Shown here in pieces: positions 61,305 to 64,000 of a stretch of 64,000 nucleotides of DNA (positions within the stretch are counted from its first letter, which is position 1; each line of letters starts with the position of its first letter). Both the position numbers and the translations under genes were made by a program. The notes beneath the pieces were generated by a model that saw nothing but the letters and a program-made list of their open reading frames with translations, ran no database searches and had not been told where the DNA came from. Location of the stretch: positions 498,084 through 562,083 of the forward strand of contig NZ_CP026004.1 of NCBI RefSeq assembly GCF_003086895.1, written 5' to 3'. The stretch comes from Stenotrophomonas sp. ESTM1D_MKCIP4_1 (GTDB lineage: Bacteria; Pseudomonadota; Gammaproteobacteria; Xanthomonadales; Xanthomonadaceae).

Positions 61305-62399
61305 ATGAACGCACTGCGCAAGATCATCCACGTTGACATGGACGCCTTCTACGCGTCGGTGGAGCAGCGTGACGATCCGTCGCTGCGCGGCAAGCCGGTG
61401 GTGGTGGCGTGGCGCGGTGCGCGTTCCGTGGTCTGTGCGGCCTCGTACGAAGCGCGCGTGTTCGGCGTGCGCTCGGCCATGCCGGCGCTGCGCGCCGAGC
61501 GCCTGTGCCCGGATGCCATCTTCGTGCCGCCGGATTTCGCGCGTTACAAAGCCGTGTCACGCCAGGTGCGCGAGATTTTCCTGCGCCATACCGACCTGGT
61601 CGAACCGCTGTCGCTGGACGAAGCCTACCTGGACGTGACCGCGCCGAAGAGCGGCATCGAACTGGCCACCGAGATCGCCCGCACCATCCGCGCGCAGATC
61701 CGCGAAGAGACCCAGCTGACCGCTTCAGCCGGCATCGCGCCGAACAAGTTCCTGGCCAAGATCGCCTCGGACTGGCGCAAGCCCGATGGCCAGTTCGTCA
61801 TCCCGCCACAACGCGTCGATGCGTTCCTGCTGACGCTGCCAGTGAAAAGCGTGCCGGGCGTGGGCAAGGTGATGGAAGGCAAGCTGGCCGAGCGCGGCAT
61901 CGTCACCTGCGGCGACCTGCGCAGCTGGACGTTGCCCGACCTGGAAGAAAACTTCGGCAGCTTCGGCCGCAGCCTGTACAACCGCGCCCGCGGCATCGAC
62001 GAACGGCCGGTGGAGCCGGACCAGCAGGTGCAGTCGATTTCCTCCGAGGACACGTTCGCCGAAGACCTGCTGCTGGAGGATCTGGGAGAAGCCATCGTGC
62101 AGCTGGCCGAGAAAACCTGGAATGCCACACGGAAGACCGAACGCATCGGCCACACCGTGGTGTTGAAACTGAAGACCGCGCAGTTCCGCATCCTCACCCG
62201 CAGCTACACCCCCGACCGACCGCCCGAATCCCTGCAGGAACTGCGTGACATCGCCCTGTCCCTGCGCGCGCGCGTCGATCTTCCGGCGGACACCCGCTAC
62301 CGGCTGGTCGGCGTCGGCCTGGGGGGATTCCGCGAGAAAGAACCGGTGGTGCAGGGCGAGTTGTTCGGGAACGAACCGAACGATTCCACCTCTATCTGA
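61305..62399 (+). CDS. dinB: DNA polymerase IV (DinB)
   Basis: A 364-residue Y-family translesion polymerase. Metal ligands are Asp11 (VDMDAFYASVE) and Asp105-Glu106 (SLDEAYLDV). ASAGIAPNKFLAKIASDWRK and the helix-hairpin-helix VPGVGKVM are followed by the little-finger domain. The C-terminal QGELFG is a beta-clamp binding motif. The start MNALRKIIHVDMDAF is standard. No LexA-type dyad was recognised upstream. Confidence 0.95.
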   Translation: MNALRKIIHVDMDAFYASVEQRDDPSLRGKPVVVAWRGARSVVCAASYEARVFGVRSAMPALRAERLCPDAIFVPPDFARYKAVSRQVREIFLRHTDLVEPLSLDEAYLDVTAPKSGIELATEIARTIRAQIREETQLTASAGIAPNKFLAKIASDWRKPDGQFVIPPQRVDAFLLTLPVKSVPGVGKVMEGKLAERGIVTCGDLRSWTLPDLEENFGSFGRSLYNRARGIDERPVEPDQQVQSISSEDTFAEDLLLEDLGEAIVQLAEKTWNATRKTERIGHTVVLKLKTAQFRILTRSYTPDRPPESLQELRDIALSLRARVDLPADTRYRLVGVGLGGFREKEPVVQGELFGNEPNDSTSI

Positions 62400-62410
62400 T
62401 CGATCCCGAT

Positions 62411-62449
62411 GGGGTCAGAGCCCGTTGCGTCGCAACGGGATCCGACCCC
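62411..62449. repeat. GGGGTCAGA-type dyad
   Basis: GGGGTCAGAGCCCGTTGCG - TCGCAACGGGATCCGACCCC, 12 bp after the dinB stop, between convergent genes and outside both frames. Confidence 0.88.
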
Positions 62450-62541
62450 GTGCCATCCCGCCAACCCACGGACACCCAGCTGTTGCTGTTGCCGTTGCAT
62501 TGAGCGGGTGCAGGGCGCAGCCCTGCTGGAGAACCCCTACC

Positions 62542-63453
62542 TTACGGCCACTGCATCTCGCCTTTGGCCACCTTCGCACTCAGCTCCAGCGATTCCACGC
62601 CGGCCAGCTTGGGATAACGCGCCTGCATCGCCTTCACCAGCGCCGCACTGTCCTTCGCCTTCGCCGTTTCCACGTCGAACGCACGGATGTAGTCCGCCGT
62701 GAAACGCAGTGCGCTCGCATCCAGCGCCGCGCCCGGTGCGTAGTGCCCCGGCACCACCACCTTTGGCTTCAGCGCCTGCAGCCGCTGCAACGTCTGCAGC
62801 CAATCGGCATGCGACTGCGGCGTCTGCGTGTCGGCCATCCACACGTGCTCACCCGCCACCACCGGGATGCCGCCGACGATCGCACGCAGCGACGGCACCC
62901 ACAGCACGGTCCTGTCCGGCGTCGGCCCATCCAGCCCGACCAGCGGCAGGCGCTGGCCTTCCAGCTGCAGCGCATCTCCATCCAGTACCTGCGGCACGAC
63001 GATGCGCGCGGGCACGTCCTCACCCATCTTCGGGCCCCAGTACGCCAGCTTGCCGGCCTGGGTCTGCTGGATGTGGGCGACGGTCTGCGCGGTGGCGAGG
63101 ATGCGCGCCTGCGGGAACGCATCCTGCAGCGTGGCCAGGCCGAAGTAGTAGTCCGGATCGCCGTGGCTGATGTAGATCGTGGTCAGCTGCTTGCCGCTGG
63201 CGCGGATCTTGTCGACCAATGCACGCGCATCGCTGGCCGCGAACTGCGCATCGACCAGGATCGCCTCATGGCGGCCTTCGATCAGCACCGAAGAGACAGA
63301 GAACATGGCCTGCGGACCTGGATGGAAGGTCTGCAGGCGCAGCTGTGATTTCGCCACAGGCGCGGCGACCGACGCCGCCGGCGCGGCCAGCAACGGTGCA
63401 CTGGCGAAACCCGCGGCCAGGGTGAGGGGAAGAAGCAGGGCAGCAGTACGCAT
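62542..63453 (-). CDS. Exported metallo-beta-lactamase-fold protein with altered metal motif
   Basis: A 303-residue periplasmic protein. The signal peptide is about 1-23 (MRTAALLLPLTLAAGFASAP). It has the MBL fold: FSVSSVLIEGRHEAILVDAQF, TIYISHGDPDYYFGLATLQ, HVWMADTQTP and VVVPGHYAPG. The usual H-x-H-x-D-H motif reads His-Gly-Asp-Pro-Asp-Tyr, so the second and last His are replaced by Asp and Tyr. Activity may be lost or use a changed metal site. The substrate is unknown. Confidence 0.85.
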   Translation of the reverse strand: MRTAALLLPLTLAAGFASAPLLAAPAASVAAPVAKSQLRLQTFHPGPQAMFSVSSVLIEGRHEAILVDAQFAASDARALVDKIRASGKQLTTIYISHGDPDYYFGLATLQDAFPQARILATAQTVAHIQQTQAGKLAYWGPKMGEDVPARIVVPQVLDGDALQLEGQRLPLVGLDGPTPDRTVLWVPSLRAIVGGIPVVAGEHVWMADTQTPQSHADWLQTLQRLQALKPKVVVPGHYAPGAALDASALRFTADYIRAFDVETAKAKDSAALVKAMQARYPKLAGVESLELSAKVAKGEMQWP

Positions 63454-63465
63454 CAACGAATCCTC

Positions 63466-63552
63466 GTAGCGTCGAGCTTGCTCGACGGGGTTTCTTGGGC
63501 AGTCGAGCAAGCTTGTATGTTCCTCCCGGCTCCTACGAGGTATGTAGGAGCC
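63466..63552. repeat. SMAG-type palindromes upstream of the MBL gene
   Basis: GTAGCGTCGAGCTTGCTCGA...CAGTCGAGCAAGCTTG (63466-63515), then GGCTCCTAC-GAGGTAT-GTAGGAGCC (63528-63552), a perfect 9-bp dyad with inward CTAC/GTAG. Confidence 0.78.
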
Positions 63553-63644
63553 AGGGTGGAGGGACCGTCAAGCAAGCATCTGCGGAATCGAGCCGACAGA
63601 CGAGTCGAGCGATCCCCATCCCGCACACGAACGTCGATAAAGGA

Positions 63645-63752
63645 TCGTACGGCAGAAAGCTGGCCAGGATTGCGTGGGGTGTATTCAAGAGCGGCAAGGA
63701 TTTCGATCCAGCCCTGTTGAAGGTGGGCCAAGCCCGCTTCCAGCAGGCTTGA
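63645..63752 (+). pseudogene. Remnant of an IS110-type transposase (C-terminal end)
   Basis: The frame reads RKLARIAWGVFKSGKDFDPA followed by LLKVGQARFQQA and a stop. This resembles the last residues of IS110/IS1111-family transposases (RKLxxIxxGVLKxxxPFDP). Nothing upstream in the frame looks like the rest of the protein, so only about 35 codons survive. The flanking sequence has no clear terminal repeats. Confidence 0.55.
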
Positions 63753-63788
63753 CTGCGAACATAGGATCTCGACTCTACGCAGGCGTGC

Positions 63789-64000
63789 TCAATACGCCGC
63801 AGTGATGATCTGCTTCGGGTACTTCGCCGCTTCCAGCTCGGCCACGAACGCCGCACCGTAATCGGCGTAGCTGATGCGGCTGTGGCCGCTGGCATCGGCC
63901 AGGAAGGTCTTCGCCTGCACACGGTACTGGCCGCGCTCTTCGCCCGGGCCGATTTCGGCCGCCGGCGAGAAGAACGTCCAGTCCAGGTCATCCACCGCCT
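63789..64000 (-). CDS. NAD(P)-dependent oxidoreductase, atypical SDR (3' part; starts beyond the right edge)
   Basis: The last 69 or so residues of a protein whose start lies outside the window. DDLDWTFFSPAAEIGPGEER, ISYADYGAAFVAELEAAKYP and the C-terminus QIITAAY match the C-terminal part of NAD(P)-binding atypical SDR proteins (YwnB/NmrA-like). The nucleotide-binding motif is not visible. Cytoplasmic; substrate unknown. Confidence 0.8.
   Translation of the reverse strand, partial: AVDDLDWTFFSPAAEIGPGEERGQYRVQAKTFLADASGHSRISYADYGAAFVAELEAAKYPKQIITAAY

Noticed and set aside
63495..63752. A complete 85-residue gene
   Set aside because: Only the last 35 or so codons look like real protein (transposase end); the first part runs through SMAG repeats and has no coding character.

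Overview
The window is high-GC gammaproteobacterial chromosome. Gene content and repeats point to Stenotrophomonas, most likely the S. maltophilia complex. The main evidence is the many short palindromes that begin with GTAG and end with CTAC, which match the SMAG repeats described for S. maltophilia, plus several small families typical of Xanthomonadaceae (DUF3247, DUF3297, DUF3016). This is a reading of the sequence, not a database match. No rRNA, tRNA, CRISPR array, prophage or intact insertion sequence was seen.

Layout. 1-6.9 kb: the 5' part of a type VI secretion vgrG, a chloroperoxidase-like hydrolase, small membrane or exported proteins, a polysaccharide deacetylase and a methyltransferase resembling the COG2521 group. 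6.9-11.8 kb: metal homeostasis. A dmeF/dmeR pair diverges around a perfect dyad, and a COG0523 metal GTPase sits behind a near-consensus Zur box. A six-unit tandem palindrome array follows, then an ABC-F ATPase whose last residues are encoded by that array. 12-19.8 kb: a LysR regulator divergent from a serine hydrolase/MFS operon, a CSS-motif EAL phosphodiesterase, cycA and a lytic transglycosylase. 19.8-25 kb: two tandem exported paralogues with repeat-like helices, divergent from an unusual NHL-propeller/M23 peptidase fusion. 25-28.8 kb: an ECF42-type sigma factor operon (YCII/DGPF, two VOC proteins, sigma factor) with a matching candidate promoter, next to a gap of about 690 bp built from long inverted repeats.

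28.8-43.2 kb: an M28 peptidase, a LytS/LytTR two-component pair, an MpaB/DUF2236 protein, an M13 peptidase, a PAS-PAS-GGDEF-EAL protein, and a LysR/DoxX/DODA-dioxygenase/esterase locus. 43-50 kb: a CPA1 cation/proton antiporter, several small conserved proteins, motAB and msrB. 50-53 kb: the D-alanine catabolic locus (Lrp-type regulator divergent from dadA-dadX), which fits functionally with cycA at 17.4 kb. 53-62.4 kb: a DUF3016 protein, a hybrid sensor kinase, rsmC-rsuA-HAD with overlapping reading frames, fabAB (unsaturated fatty acid synthesis) and dinB. 62.5-64 kb: an atypical metallo-beta-lactamase-fold protein, an IS110-like transposase scrap and the 3' part of an NAD(P)-binding oxidoreductase.

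The most distinctive feature is how the palindromic repeats enter genes. A GGGGTCAGA-type dyad supplies an in-frame K-G-L-stop ending to three unrelated proteins (ABC-F, ECF42 sigma factor, MotB). The CGGTAG edge of SMAG repeats supplies an R-stop ending to three more (CycA, MpaB-like, DUF4031).
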